From the NCBI GenBank assembly GCA_004322045.1, contig SCRN01000025.1, forward strand, positions 247,779 through 311,778: a DNA stretch of 64,000 nt, given 5' to 3'. Numbering within the stretch: position 1 is the first letter of the stretch; every line of letters starts with the position of its first letter. Made by a program: the position numbers and the translations under genes. This DNA is from Paraburkholderia sp. GTDB taxonomy: Bacteria; Pseudomonadota; Gammaproteobacteria; Burkholderiales; Burkholderiaceae. The notes beneath the pieces were generated by a model. The model worked only from the letters and a program-made list of their open reading frames with translations. It had not been told where the DNA came from and did not search any database. This document shows, piece by piece, positions 1 to 7,685 of the stretch.

Positions 1-155
1 TGGCGCCGGGCTGGGTGCGCACCGAGCTCGGCGGGCCGGAGGGACGATTGTCGATCGAGGAGAGCGTTCCCGGGGTCGTGAACGTGCTGCTGAACAAATT
101 GGATCACCCAGGCTTGGAATACCTCGACTATCGAGGCAGGACCATTCGGTGGTGA
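1..155 (+). CDS. 3' end of a short-chain dehydrogenase/reductase (partial)
   Basis: Reading from base 3, the frame is open from the left edge to a TGA at 153-155. It gives about 50 residues beginning APGWVRTELGG and ending YRGRTIRW. The PGWVxT(x)LGG element is the conserved segment after the catalytic YxxxK in classical SDR enzymes, where the sequence is usually PGxVxT. The active site itself lies outside the window, so substrate and cofactor cannot be judged. The LysR gene 143 bases downstream on the same strand may be related to it, but that is inference. Family assignment is fairly secure; function is not. Confidence 0.7.
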   Translation, partial: APGWVRTELGGPEGRLSIEESVPGVVNVLLNKLDHPGLEYLDYRGRTIRW

Positions 156-298
156 ATGGAATTGCCTTCGACAGGAGGCTAGATCGGGCTCCTTCGTCTT
201 CGCGAAGTTCCATTGGATACTTCGGCATCCTAATTACGCGCGTCTCGATTGATAATATTGCCGCCACGGAAAAAAACATTTACCAGGGGTGCGCAATC

Positions 299-1216
299 AT
301 GGACCGCATGACCGCCTTGATCGTGTTTCGGACCGTCGTCTCGGTCGGCAGCTTCACCCGAGCGGCCAAGCAATTGGGCCTGTCTCCCGCCGCGGTCAGC
401 AAGAACATCGGCGAATTGGAAACGCATTTGCGCGCGAGACTGTTGAACCGGACGACCAGGCGGCTCAGTTTGACCGAAGCCGGCGCACAGTATTACGAGC
501 GGGTCGCGCGCATCTTGGACGATCTCGACGAAGCGGACGGCTCCGTTGGCGAATTGCAGCAACAGCCCGCCGGACAGCTTCGCGTCAGCGCGCCCATTAC
601 CCTAACGCTGCTGACGATCTCGCCAGCGATACCGCGATTCCTGGCGCGTCACCCCGGCATTTCGCTCGATCTGCACTTGGACGACCGGCGCGTGGACCTG
701 ATTCGCGACGGCTACGATTGCGCGCTGCGCGGCAGCGACAAGCTCGAGGATTCTCGGCTCGTGGCGCGCAGGCTGATGGTGCTCAAGCACGTGCTGTGTG
801 CGGCGCCATCGTACTTCGAACGCTGCGGCATGCCGAAGGACCCGAGCGAGCTCGTCGACCATAGTTGTGTGCAGTTCACGTTGTCGGATCATTCGGCTGT
901 TTGGGCGTTTCGCAGAGATGGGCGGACCGTGACGGTGCCGGTGAACAGTCGCTACAAGGTGTCCTCGAGCTTAGCGGTACGCGACGCGCTGCTCGCGGGA
1001 TTCGGCTTGAGCCTGATTCCAGAACTCTATGTGCGCAGTCAGTTGGCCGAGGGTACGCTCATGCCCGCGCTCACCGAGTGGGAAAGCGACGAGACCACAA
1101 TCTACGCCGTTTATCCGTCGCGGCATTTTCTGCCGGCGAAGATGAAAGTGTTTCTCGAGTTTTTGGCTGCGGAGCTTGGGGATGGAGCATGGCTGGAACA
1201 GCGGGCCTATCTATAG
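299..1216 (+). CDS. LysR-family transcriptional regulator
   Basis: A 305-residue protein of normal LysR length. The N-terminal winged helix-turn-helix (about residues 1-60) carries SFTRAAKQLGLSPAAVSKNI, and the recognition helix is followed by RLLNRTTRRLSLTEAG, the usual LysR signature. The rest is the periplasmic-binding-protein-like effector domain (LRVSAPITL onward). A longer reading begins at 149, but the ATG at 299 (MDRMTALIVF) gives the standard LysR N-terminus and is preceded by AGGGG at a workable distance. It resembles the CrgA/DsdC-like subgroup that often controls a nearby oxidoreductase. The SDR fragment upstream and the DUF2182 gene, which ends 11 bases downstream on the other strand, are its neighbours. 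The target is unknown. Confidence 0.9.
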   Translation: MDRMTALIVFRTVVSVGSFTRAAKQLGLSPAAVSKNIGELETHLRARLLNRTTRRLSLTEAGAQYYERVARILDDLDEADGSVGELQQQPAGQLRVSAPITLTLLTISPAIPRFLARHPGISLDLHLDDRRVDLIRDGYDCALRGSDKLEDSRLVARRLMVLKHVLCAAPSYFERCGMPKDPSELVDHSCVQFTLSDHSAVWAFRRDGRTVTVPVNSRYKVSSSLAVRDALLAGFGLSLIPELYVRSQLAEGTLMPALTEWESDETTIYAVYPSRHFLPAKMKVFLEFLAAELGDGAWLEQRAYL

Positions 1217-1227
1217 CACTTGATCTT

Positions 1228-2046
1228 TTATATGCCGGCCGCAACGGCAACGCCCCAACAAATCAGCAACGCGCCTCCCATGAAACGAAACGATCGCGCA
1301 TGCGGAAGCATTTTTTCGAGCAGTACGTAAGCCGACAGTGCGGCAACCCAGAGCACATTCATGACACCAAATGCAAAGAGCAGCGTCATGAGTAACGCGC
1401 AGCAGCCTACGCAATACGCCCCATGACGAACGCCCATGATCCAAGCACCGACGGTGCCGTCGCGCCATTCGGTCAGAAGAAAGCCGAGTGGAGATGCACA
1501 TTTGGCAAGGCACGCGTGTTTCAAAGGCGTGAACTGGAAAACCCCCGCAATGATGAGAAGCGCCCCCGCAAGCAACGGGGTTGCGCTCACCATCATTGGT
1601 GTGACGAGACGCGCTTCGAGCAAGCCCCACTGCGCGAGCGTGGCGCACAGGCTGAAGCCTGCCCAAACGGCAAGGTATCCGAGAACGAACACGCTGGTGG
1701 GCACATAAGGCAATCGCTGCGCACGGCGCCGGTTGCTCAGGGACGCGAAACTCAAGACCATCGGCACGATAGACGGAAGCATCATGGCGGCCATCATGAT
1801 GGCCCACATCGTGAGTACCAGCAGCAGATCGACGACGTGCCAGTTCGTCATGCGCGGCATGACGGCCATGGCCGCACCTTCGTCCATGTGGGCCATGCCC
1901 CAGCCCATATAAAGCACGTAGCTCCACGCGAGCGCAGCAGTAGCCATGAGCCCGAACAGCACGATCACGCGGTCGCGCGCCGGCAGTCGTCCCGCCATGC
2001 GCCCACTCAGCAAGGCAGGCTCAGGCATGGTAGGCGAACGGCGCAT
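1228..2046 (-). CDS. DUF2182 predicted metal-binding integral membrane protein
   Basis: Polytopic membrane protein of the DUF2182 family (COG5486). It has the Met-rich membrane segment MWAIMMAAMMLPSIVPM, which is the family hallmark, and a later CVGCCALLM motif; together they suggest metal binding in the membrane. Several hydrophobic helices span the protein, including one near the C-terminus. The start is uncertain: ATG at 2046 (MRRSPTMPEP) has a weak GGA upstream, and ATG at 2028 (MPEPALL) has none. Either start overlaps the end of the DUF1326 gene, so the two are translationally coupled. The pairing of DUF1326 and DUF2182 recurs in proteobacteria. The biochemical role is not established. 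Confidence 0.85.
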   Translation of the reverse strand: MRRSPTMPEPALLSGRMAGRLPARDRVIVLFGLMATAALAWSYVLYMGWGMAHMDEGAAMAVMPRMTNWHVVDLLLVLTMWAIMMAAMMLPSIVPMVLSFASLSNRRRAQRLPYVPTSVFVLGYLAVWAGFSLCATLAQWGLLEARLVTPMMVSATPLLAGALLIIAGVFQFTPLKHACLAKCASPLGFLLTEWRDGTVGAWIMGVRHGAYCVGCCALLMTLLFAFGVMNVLWVAALSAYVLLEKMLPHARSFRFMGGALLICWGVAVAAGI

Positions 2047-2623
2047 AAAATCCGTTTCGGTCCGAGATTTCTCTGGTAAAGCCGTGGTCCGTGAAGCGAA
2101 ATTCCTTCGATTTTCCGATGACGGCAGCAAAACCCGGAACCGGCGTAAAGGGATGATTGCTGATCGTCACCTCGCCGCCGTCCTGACCGGACAAAGCCTC
2201 GATTTCCATGTCCGCCACATTGGGGATGTGAAGGCTACGACGCTTTCCGGCGAGTTGATAATCGATGGCGACCGGCTTCACGCCCATGACTTCGCCAATC
2301 ATCGGACCCAGTGCCGAAAGCGGCCCGCCTACCTGGCCGGAAAAAATCTTGCCCAATGCGTCTTGCTGCTCCGATGTGCCACGTTCGTCCAGATAAAGCG
2401 CCACTCTCCACTTGTTTTGCAGCATGTGGCCCGGCGAATACGCGAACAGGGCGACGTTCAGTCCGTCCAGTGTGACGACGGCGAACGTGCCTTGATCGAT
2501 ATGCCAGCCGATCAACACGGCGCAGTCTCCGCCCGACGGCGGGTCAAGGCAAACGCAACTGCATGGCGCATAGCAGTTGCAACTTTCGAAATACGTCCCG
2601 GTGACTTTCCAGCTCTCCGCCAT
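2021..2623 (-). CDS. DUF1326 domain protein, cysteine-rich N-terminus
   Basis: A 200-residue soluble protein of the DUF1326 family. The N-terminal motif ESCNCYAPCSCVC has five cysteines in eleven residues and is the obvious candidate for binding a metal or forming disulfides. The rest has the family pattern GWHIDQG and later ISNHPFTPVPGF. The ATG at 2623 (MAESWKV) has an excellent GGAGGTG Shine-Dalgarno sequence seven bases upstream, so the longer reading to 2740 is rejected. The stop codon lies inside the 5' end of the DUF2182 gene, giving a two-gene unit. No signal peptide is seen. A role together with its membrane partner in metal handling is inferred from the Cys and Met motifs only. Confidence 0.88.
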   Translation of the reverse strand: MAESWKVTGTYFESCNCYAPCSCVCLDPPSGGDCAVLIGWHIDQGTFAVVTLDGLNVALFAYSPGHMLQNKWRVALYLDERGTSEQQDALGKIFSGQVGGPLSALGPMIGEVMGVKPVAIDYQLAGKRRSLHIPNVADMEIEALSGQDGGEVTISNHPFTPVPGFAAVIGKSKEFRFTDHGFTREISDRNGFYAPFAYHA

Positions 2624-2773
2624 GATGTTCACCTCCGTCGTCGGCCATGGGCAAGATGCGCTCGCACTCGGGCACGGGACCCATTCGCACGCGTCAGTAT
2701 CGATTCGGAGGCGCCTGATCATGCGAACGCATCGGTACAAGTCTAGGTCGGAACGGCCCGAGGTGGGCGGGTA

Positions 2774-2869
2774 TCATGCGGCCGATTCTTCGGTCATGGC
2801 CGCATCGATATCGCCCAGGGTGATTGCTTGCTCGGACGCGGCTTCGGGGGGAGCGGCGTACGGTACCAT
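2774..2869 (-). CDS. possible 31-residue small ORF upstream of the DUF1326 gene
   Basis: A short reading frame, MVPYAAPPEAASEQAITLGD and on to TEESAA, begins at an ATG with AGGA four bases upstream. It points into the DUF1326/DUF2182 unit, 150 bases before DUF1326. It is acidic and alanine-rich with no recognised motif. It could be a leader peptide, a small gene, or chance. The only support is the ribosome site and the lack of any other use for this 437-base gap. Confidence 0.25.
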   Translation of the reverse strand: MVPYAAPPEAASEQAITLGDIDAAMTEESAA

Positions 2870-2968
2870 TCGATCCTAGCGAAACGCACACTGCCCCCTA
2901 GCGCCCTGCAATATATTCGCGACGAGACTGACTCGACCGCACAAACACATCTATTTGCACAATGATGC

Positions 2969-2983
2969 ATTCCCATTCGGAAT
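2969..2983. promoter_or_regulatory. LysR-type operator dyad upstream of the FAD oxidase gene
   Basis: Perfect 5+5 inverted repeat ATTCC-CATTC-GGAAT, extended by one more base pair (C/G) on each side. It fits the T-N11-A LysR-box rule. It lies 77 bases before the GTG start of the oxidase gene. The same arms and spacing occur again at 4403-4417, in front of the adjacent LysR gene, which suggests one regulator acting on both. Confidence 0.6.
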
Positions 2984-3060
2984 GAGAGGTGCCAATATTT
3001 CGTTTGTGGCTTCGTCCGATCGGATGCACTCTAGCGTCAAGGCATATTTCGGAGGCTACC

Positions 3061-4383
3061 GTGCTTAACAAGATCGAGAAATTTCCCCAAGTCGATGGCG
3101 ATCTCGGCTGGCTGGAAACGACCCCTGATTTCAATGCGCCGCTCGGCCTGCGAGTGAAGGGCGCACACGAGTTCGATGTTGCAATCATTGGTGCAGGCTT
3201 CACGGGCATTTCCCTCGCACTTCGCTACGCCGAACTTGAACCGTCCGCGCGCATTGCCGTGATCGACGCGTTGCGCGTCGGTGAGGGCACCTCCGGTCGG
3301 AACGCTGGCTTCCTGATCGACCTGCCGCACAATCTTGACGGGGGTAAGACGGACGTGAGCTATGCACGTGCGCTCTACAAGCTGAACGTGTTCGCTATCG
3401 ACCGTCTGCGTGCGTACAAAGATCGCTTCGCTATCCCGTTCTGGGACGATGCTGGCAAGTACATGTCGTCGCACGAAGAACAGAACGAAGCCGGCCTCAC
3501 GAGCTTTGTGAAAATGCTTGCCGATGCCGGCTTCGAGTACGAGCAACTGTCGGGTCGCGATCTGCAAAAGCGACTCGGCACGAGCTACTATCGGTCGGCT
3601 GTCTATACGCCTGGAAACGTTCTGGTCAATCCCGCTGCGCTCGTGCGAGGTCTCACGAAAGCTTTACCGAAGAACGTAACGCTGTTCGAGAATAGCCCCG
3701 TCACCGGCATTGAATATGGCAAGCGGCACCGCTTGCAGTTCGTGGGCGGCAGCATCACCGCGCAGATCGTTGTACAGGCTACGAATGCGTTTTCCGAAGA
3801 GTTCGGAAAGCTATCGCGCCGCCTCGCGCCGGTCTTCACGTATGCGAGCCTGACGCCCCAACTGACGGACGAGCAAATCAGACGGCACTTTAACGGCGTG
3901 AAATCGTGGGGTACTACCTCGGCACACCCGGCAGGTAGCACGGTGCGCTTCACGGTGGACAAGCGGATTTTTGTTCGTAACACGCTCGACTTCCTGCCTG
4001 AACTCAAAAGCACGCCTGCAGGGCTAGATCACGCATGGAAGCAGCATCGGAAATCGTTCGAAGCCCGCTTCCCGTTCCTCGAACAGATGGCCTTCGAATA
4101 TACGTGGGGCGGGATGCTCGCGATGACCCTCAATCATGAACCGGTGTTCGCGGATGCAGGTGACGGTGTTTATGTGCTAGGGGGGTGCAATGGCGTTGGG
4201 GTCGTCAAGGGCACCTATCTCGGCTACTACATGGCGGAGCATATCAACAACATCAAGAGCGACAACCTGACGTTCATCCAGCAGCATTCCAGTCCGTCGT
4301 GGGTCCCGCCCGATCCGCTGCGAACGGTCGGCGCCCGTCTGCGCCTGACGCGTGAGTTGGGGGCAGCAGGCGGGGACGTGTAA
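3061..4383 (+). CDS. FAD-dependent oxidoreductase, DAO family (PuuB/DadA-like)
   Basis: A 440-residue flavoprotein of the D-amino-acid/amine oxidase family. Near residue 45 is the Rossmann dinucleotide motif FDVAIIGAGFTGISLALRYAE (GxGxxG). Next comes GRNAGFLID, the second FAD contact typical of gamma-glutamylputrescine oxidase-like enzymes. The C-terminus YVLGGCNGVGVVKGT is the closing FAD-binding segment. The start is the GTG at 3061, with GGAGG six bases upstream; an upstream ATG at 2989 lacks this and would run through the operator region. The likely reaction is oxidative deamination of an amine or amino acid. The substrate cannot be read from sequence. Its LysR neighbour and the shared dyads suggest substrate-induced expression. 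Confidence 0.87.
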   Translation: MLNKIEKFPQVDGDLGWLETTPDFNAPLGLRVKGAHEFDVAIIGAGFTGISLALRYAELEPSARIAVIDALRVGEGTSGRNAGFLIDLPHNLDGGKTDVSYARALYKLNVFAIDRLRAYKDRFAIPFWDDAGKYMSSHEEQNEAGLTSFVKMLADAGFEYEQLSGRDLQKRLGTSYYRSAVYTPGNVLVNPAALVRGLTKALPKNVTLFENSPVTGIEYGKRHRLQFVGGSITAQIVVQATNAFSEEFGKLSRRLAPVFTYASLTPQLTDEQIRRHFNGVKSWGTTSAHPAGSTVRFTVDKRIFVRNTLDFLPELKSTPAGLDHAWKQHRKSFEARFPFLEQMAFEYTWGGMLAMTLNHEPVFADAGDGVYVLGGCNGVGVVKGTYLGYYMAEHINNIKSDNLTFIQQHSSPSWVPPDPLRTVGARLRLTRELGAAGGDV

Positions 4384-4402
4384 GTCCTCACGCATGTAGC
4401 CC

Positions 4403-4417
4403 ATTCCAGCGCGGAAT
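4403..4417. promoter_or_regulatory. LysR-type operator dyad between the oxidase and LysR genes
   Basis: ATTCC-AGCGC-GGAAT is a perfect inverted repeat with the same arms and the same five-base spacer length as 2969-2983. It lies 20 bases after the oxidase stop codon and 44-89 bases before the candidate LysR starts. That is the expected place for an autoregulatory site. Confidence 0.6.
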
Positions 4418-4491
4418 AAAAAAGCCGCGCAACCCTTAGCAAATGTATGCTCATGAGAGCACGCACTTTCTTGGACGGAATGGATTGCGCG

Positions 4492-5397
4492 ATGAAAGCC
4501 CAACATCTACGTTTGCTCAGTACCTTGCCCCCAATTGAGACCCTAGTGTGCTTCGAAGCGGTCGCACGCTGCGGCAGCTTCACGCGGGCGGCGCGCGAGC
4601 TTCTACTCACGCAAAGTGCGGTGAGCAAACAGATAAAGGCACTTGAGGAAGTGCTGCATTGCGCACTGTTCGACAGGCACGCTCGTGGAATCCAGTTGAG
4701 CGCTGCCGGCGCCGCCTTTCTCGAAGAGGTTGAGCCCCTGCTCTACAAGCTGCAACGTGCGGTGCTCAAGGCGCGAGATGAACACCACGGTCAGGCTGTT
4801 TCGATAGCATGCACGCAGGCCGTCGCGCACTTCTGGCTGTTTCCGAGGATCGTGCGGTTTAACCAGCTATACCCGGACATCACAGTCAACGTCGTATCTA
4901 CGAACACCATCAATGAGCGCAGTTGCAGCGAGAGCGACTTCGGCGTTCTCTACGGCGACGGTGACTGGCCGACACTTGAAAGCACGCCACTGTTCCCGGA
5001 GATTGTGTACCCGATCTGTAGTCCCTCTCTGGACATAGCGACGCCGGCCTCGCCCGAAGACCTGATCGGGGTGCCGCTGATACAACTCGACTCGAGCCAG
5101 TGGGACTGCCTCGATTGGCAAGACTGGTTCGATCACTTCAACGTGCGGTATCAGATACCCCGTAATGCGATTACTTTCAATCAGGTCACGCTATCGTTCA
5201 ACGCGGCACTGGAAGGGCTTGGCGTGACGCTCGGATGGGACTTCATGGCGCGGCACGCCATCGAGTCCGGCGCCTTGAAGAAATTCGGCGACTTCTCTTA
5301 TGAAACCGGGCGATCCGATTATCTTGTGCACGCCAAGTATCGTCCGCTCTCTGCGCCAGCGTGCACCTTTAGAGATTGGTTGATGTCGACTATCTGA
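4492..5397 (+). CDS. LysR-family regulator (GcvA-like), probable regulator of the FAD oxidase
   Basis: LysR protein of 301 residues from the ATG at 4492 (MKAQHLRLLSTLPPIETLV). The N-terminus LPPIETLVCFEAVARCGSFT matches the GcvA subgroup, whose members start LPPLxALRAFEAAAR. The helix-turn-helix is ARELLLTQSAVSKQIKALE, followed by FDRHARGIQLSAAG and the effector domain. In-frame ATGs at 4447, 4453 and 4480 are alternatives. I prefer 4492 because it gives the family's usual length and leaves room for a promoter after the dyad at 4403. Its position, 108 bases behind the oxidase gene on the same strand with matching dyads ahead of both, makes it the likely local regulator. Confidence 0.88.
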   Translation: MKAQHLRLLSTLPPIETLVCFEAVARCGSFTRAARELLLTQSAVSKQIKALEEVLHCALFDRHARGIQLSAAGAAFLEEVEPLLYKLQRAVLKARDEHHGQAVSIACTQAVAHFWLFPRIVRFNQLYPDITVNVVSTNTINERSCSESDFGVLYGDGDWPTLESTPLFPEIVYPICSPSLDIATPASPEDLIGVPLIQLDSSQWDCLDWQDWFDHFNVRYQIPRNAITFNQVTLSFNAALEGLGVTLGWDFMARHAIESGALKKFGDFSYETGRSDYLVHAKYRPLSAPACTFRDWLMSTI

Positions 5398-5521
5398 TCC
5401 TGACACAACCGTCACGTTTCCGGTTCTGACGAACGCTCACATTGATTATGCGGGCCGGCGAAGTGAGCGGAATCCTTAGAGGGCGATGCACGCACTGACT
5501 TTTCGACGAAGCTGGGATGGT

Positions 5522-5686
5522 TTAGTCGAAGAAAAACCTTGTGATCGTCATGACCGCGAGAATCAGCCCGCTGGCCCACACGAATGGCATCCAGCGCGCT
5601 TCCAGATTCAGCTTCGTAGTCTCGGCCATCAGCTTGGCGATTTCCGCTTCGACTTTGGCGATGTCCAACGACTTTTCCATTTCCAT
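5522..5686 (-). CDS. small single-pass membrane protein (54 residues), unknown function
   Basis: The ATG at 5686 (MEMEKSLDIAKVEAEIAKLM) follows GGAAGGA at the right distance, which decides the start against the longer reading to 5797. Residues 1-30 form a charged helix rich in Glu, Lys and Ala with heptad-like spacing, probably a short coiled coil. Residues 33-50 (PFVWASGLILAVMTITRF) form one transmembrane segment, and the protein ends FFFD. Proteins of this build (cytoplasmic helix plus tail anchor) are common in proteobacteria and uncharacterised. No operon partner is seen on this strand. Confidence 0.7.
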   Translation of the reverse strand: MEMEKSLDIAKVEAEIAKLMAETTKLNLEARWMPFVWASGLILAVMTITRFFFD

Positions 5687-6020
5687 CTTCCTTCCGAGGC
5701 GGAACCGAGCCACCCGCGAGTACCATGGCGTTAGGCGCAGCCTACGCCGATGCCGATAACGTGAAAGCATGCTAGCAGTGTTTCGAGGCCGCTCCACCTT
5801 CGGCCAATCGGCTGGTTATGGATGCGCCCGCGAATCAGAAATTTCTTAGGGCCACCGGTCCTTTCGGAACCGACCGTCGGTCGACGTGCGACGGCTGTTG
5901 CGCAAAGGCGGCGAGACCGGAACCAGGCAAAGGATGTCAGCATGACGGAGCGCTGGCGTCACTAGGCGCGATGTATGTCAGCGCCGATGCGAGCGCCCCG
6001 CGCCCGAGCCATTCCACCCG
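5687..6020. other. gene-free interval
   Basis: No convincing coding frame on either strand; the short frames here lack ribosome sites and family resemblance. It separates the divergently transcribed small membrane protein gene from the promoter at 6021. It presumably holds the promoter of the minus-strand gene, but no clear -35/-10 pair could be picked out for it. Confidence 0.5.
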
Positions 6021-6049
6021 TTGCATGCTTGGCCTGATTGGGATATGAT
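6021..6049 (+). promoter_or_regulatory. sigma-70 promoter ahead of the DUF3800 leader
   Basis: TTGCAT, 17 bases, TATGAT. The spacing is ideal and each hexamer departs from consensus in at most two positions. Transcription would begin near 6056, placing the hairpins at 6060-6115 in the first 60 nucleotides of the transcript. Confidence 0.65.
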
Positions 6050-6055
6050 TGCAAA

Positions 6056-6134
6056 AGGCGCTCCAGTTGTAACTGACGGGAGCCCTAATTCCGAGGCCCG
6101 TACGCAAGTGCGGGCTTTCGCGTTTCTAGGGGGC
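6056..6134 (+). ncRNA. structured leader RNA upstream of a DUF3800 gene
   Basis: The predicted transcript starts with hairpin 1, in which GCTCC (6060-6064) pairs with GGAGC (6079-6083) and inner AGT pairs with ACT. Hairpin 2 is GCCCGTAC-GCAA-GTGCGGGC (6096-6115), an 8-base-pair stem with one G-U pair and a GNRA tetraloop, followed by a T-rich stretch. CCCTA (6083-6087), between the hairpins, is complementary to TAGGG (6127-6131), which is part of the AGGGGG ribosome site. A pseudoknot or alternative fold could therefore hide the translation start. Candidate structured RNA classes named DUF3800-I and onward have been reported upstream of genes of this domain; membership here is not tested. A simpler reading is a short RNA ended by a terminator hairpin. 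Confidence 0.5.
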
Positions 6135-6138
6135 ACTT

Positions 6139-6909
6139 ATTCACTACATCGCGTATCTGGACGAGTTCGGCCACATCGGTCCCTTCGTGAACCGCGAGCA
6201 TCCGCAGCACAATACGAGCCCCGTGTTCGGGCTCGGTGGTTTCGTGCTGCCATCCAGCAAGGTGAGAGCCTTCGCAACTTGGTTCTACCAGCTCAAGTGC
6301 AACCTCCTGCAATTTGAGATCGACCGTGATGGCATCCCAGCCTATCAGTGGGAGAAGAAGGGGGCCGCACTCTACACCACGACGAACGTCCTCAAATACA
6401 GGGAATTGCGGAACGCCACCTTCCGCTTGATGAACCGAATCGAGCGGGATGGCGGGATGGTCTTCTATGTCGGCCTCCAGAAGACGCATCCTCCAGAATC
6501 TCACAACCCGAAGAGCTTGTATCGGGCAGTGCTACGCGAATCCATCAAGCGCATCGATCAGTTCTGCATCGCACGTGAGGCGCACTTCCAGATCATTCTG
6601 GATGAGCTGAAAAACCAGGACGACTTCCGGACACAGATCGTCTCGGAGGCCTCGATTCAGATGTTTGGTGAGGCGCGCACGGCCATGATCGAACCACCGA
6701 TCCAAGCCGAGAGCCACCTCTTCCAGACGTTGCAGTGCGCTGACTGGTTGTGCGGGCTGATTGGCCGTGTGGGTTGCCATCAGGTACTGCCCAACGCGTT
6801 CACGGAACTGGAGTGGACGGCGAAGTACTTCATCCACCGGCTCAATCGTGTTGCGCCGAACAGTGGCATCCGCCGCGAGCGGCCAGCCATGGGCGATGCC
6901 CCAACGTAG
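6139..6909 (+). CDS. DUF3800 domain protein with apparent ATT start
   Basis: A 256-residue protein of the DUF3800 family, which has an RNase H-like fold with conserved acidic residues and unknown function. The family's opening motif is YIAYLDEFGHIGP, where the Asp-Glu pair is the first conserved acidic site; a later conserved segment is IILDEL. The first ATG or GTG in frame (GTG at 6187) would remove this motif. Just upstream of it the frame reads ATT-CAC-TAC, five bases after a strong AGGGGG site, where relatives would be expected to start with ATG. Either ATT is used as a rare start, as in infC, or the gene is crippled by an ATG to ATT change. The near-consensus promoter and folded leader argue that it is still expressed. 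The region looks acquired and sits close to a tRNA gene. Confidence 0.75.
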   Translation: MHYIAYLDEFGHIGPFVNREHPQHNTSPVFGLGGFVLPSSKVRAFATWFYQLKCNLLQFEIDRDGIPAYQWEKKGAALYTTTNVLKYRELRNATFRLMNRIERDGGMVFYVGLQKTHPPESHNPKSLYRAVLRESIKRIDQFCIAREAHFQIILDELKNQDDFRTQIVSEASIQMFGEARTAMIEPPIQAESHLFQTLQCADWLCGLIGRVGCHQVLPNAFTELEWTAKYFIHRLNRVAPNSGIRRERPAMGDAPT

Positions 6910-7105
6910 GATACTCGGCCGGTGAGGGAGCGGGCTGGTCATTGAATGACAGCCCTTCGAAATCGGCGAAACGGTGTCTCCTGGGCGATCTCCGGCTCTC
7001 CCGGCGATGCCACCGCTCCGCGCGTAAGCCATGCCAGTTCCGACGCCCGCGTCCAAAACGACGATGCCCCCAACCCACCAAAATCCCTGTACAATCGCGG
7101 TCTCT

Positions 7106-7180
7106 GCGGGCGTCGTATAATGGTTATTACCCTAGCTTCCCAAGCTAGAGACGTGGGTTCGATTCCCATCGCCCGCTCCA
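7106..7180 (+). tRNA. tRNA-Gly (anticodon CCC)
   Basis: A complete cloverleaf. The acceptor stem GCGGGCG pairs with CGCCCGC, and the CCA end is encoded. The anticodon stem CTAGC/GCTAG encloses the loop TTCCCAA, so the anticodon at 7139-7141 is CCC, reading GGG. The T arm has GTGGG-TTCGATT-CCCAT. A -10-like TACAAT lies at 7090-7095; no good -35 is visible. No integrase or duplicated tRNA end was found beside it. Confidence 0.97.
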
Positions 7181-7241
7181 ACATTCTCCCCAAGCGCTTC
7201 ATCCGGAGTCGGCCAGTTCCCTCTGATGACGTGAGCCTTCC

Positions 7242-7685
7242 ATGTCGGCGGAAAGACTAGCGAAACGCATAGTGCTGCTGCTCGCCTTGGTATCGGCGTC
7301 GGTTGCCGTGCGCGCAGCATCCGGGTCAACGCTCACCGAAATATTGGCTGAACGCAGCGGCTTGACTTCCCAAGAGGTCGCCTCGCTCCTCGCCAGTTGC
7401 GACGCCAATCCCACCAGCATGCGGTTTTGCGCCTGGCGCGATCAGCTCATCGCCGAACGCAGGCTTGAACAGCTCATCGACGAAAAACGCACCGCATCGC
7501 CCCAATGCGCGGCTGCACTCGCCCGGAAACTCGCCGCCTGGCAAAAACGCCGCGATCAAACCTGCAAACAGTCAGCCCACCAACAGTGGGGAAGCGGTTC
7601 GATGCTCTCGGCCGCAGAAGCGATGTGCCAAACCGACCGCACCAAGCAAATGACACAATCGATCTCGGCGAGCACCTGCCCCTGA
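7242..7685 (+). CDS. secreted DUF1311 (LprI-like) cysteine-containing protein
   Basis: A 147-residue protein with a signal peptide (residues 1-26: positive start, then IVLLLALVSASVAVRA, cleavage after VRA or AAS). The mature part is mostly helical with regularly placed cysteines (SCDANPTSMRFCAWRD, SPQCAAAL, DQTCKQ, AMCQTD, STCP). This is the pattern of the DUF1311/LprI family, some members of which inhibit lysozyme in the periplasm. It follows tRNA-Gly on the same strand by 62 bases. A role in periplasmic lysozyme resistance is possible from the family but not shown. Confidence 0.65.
   Translation: MSAERLAKRIVLLLALVSASVAVRAASGSTLTEILAERSGLTSQEVASLLASCDANPTSMRFCAWRDQLIAERRLEQLIDEKRTASPQCAAALARKLAAWQKRRDQTCKQSAHQQWGSGSMLSAAEAMCQTDRTKQMTQSISASTCP

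Noticed and set aside
149..298. Upstream extension of the first LysR reading frame
   Set aside because: No ribosome site, no LysR homology before the MDRMTALIVF start, and it would overlap the SDR stop codon.
7106..7241. Possible integration site at tRNA-Gly
   Set aside because: No direct repeat of the tRNA 3' end, no integrase and no island genes are visible immediately downstream.
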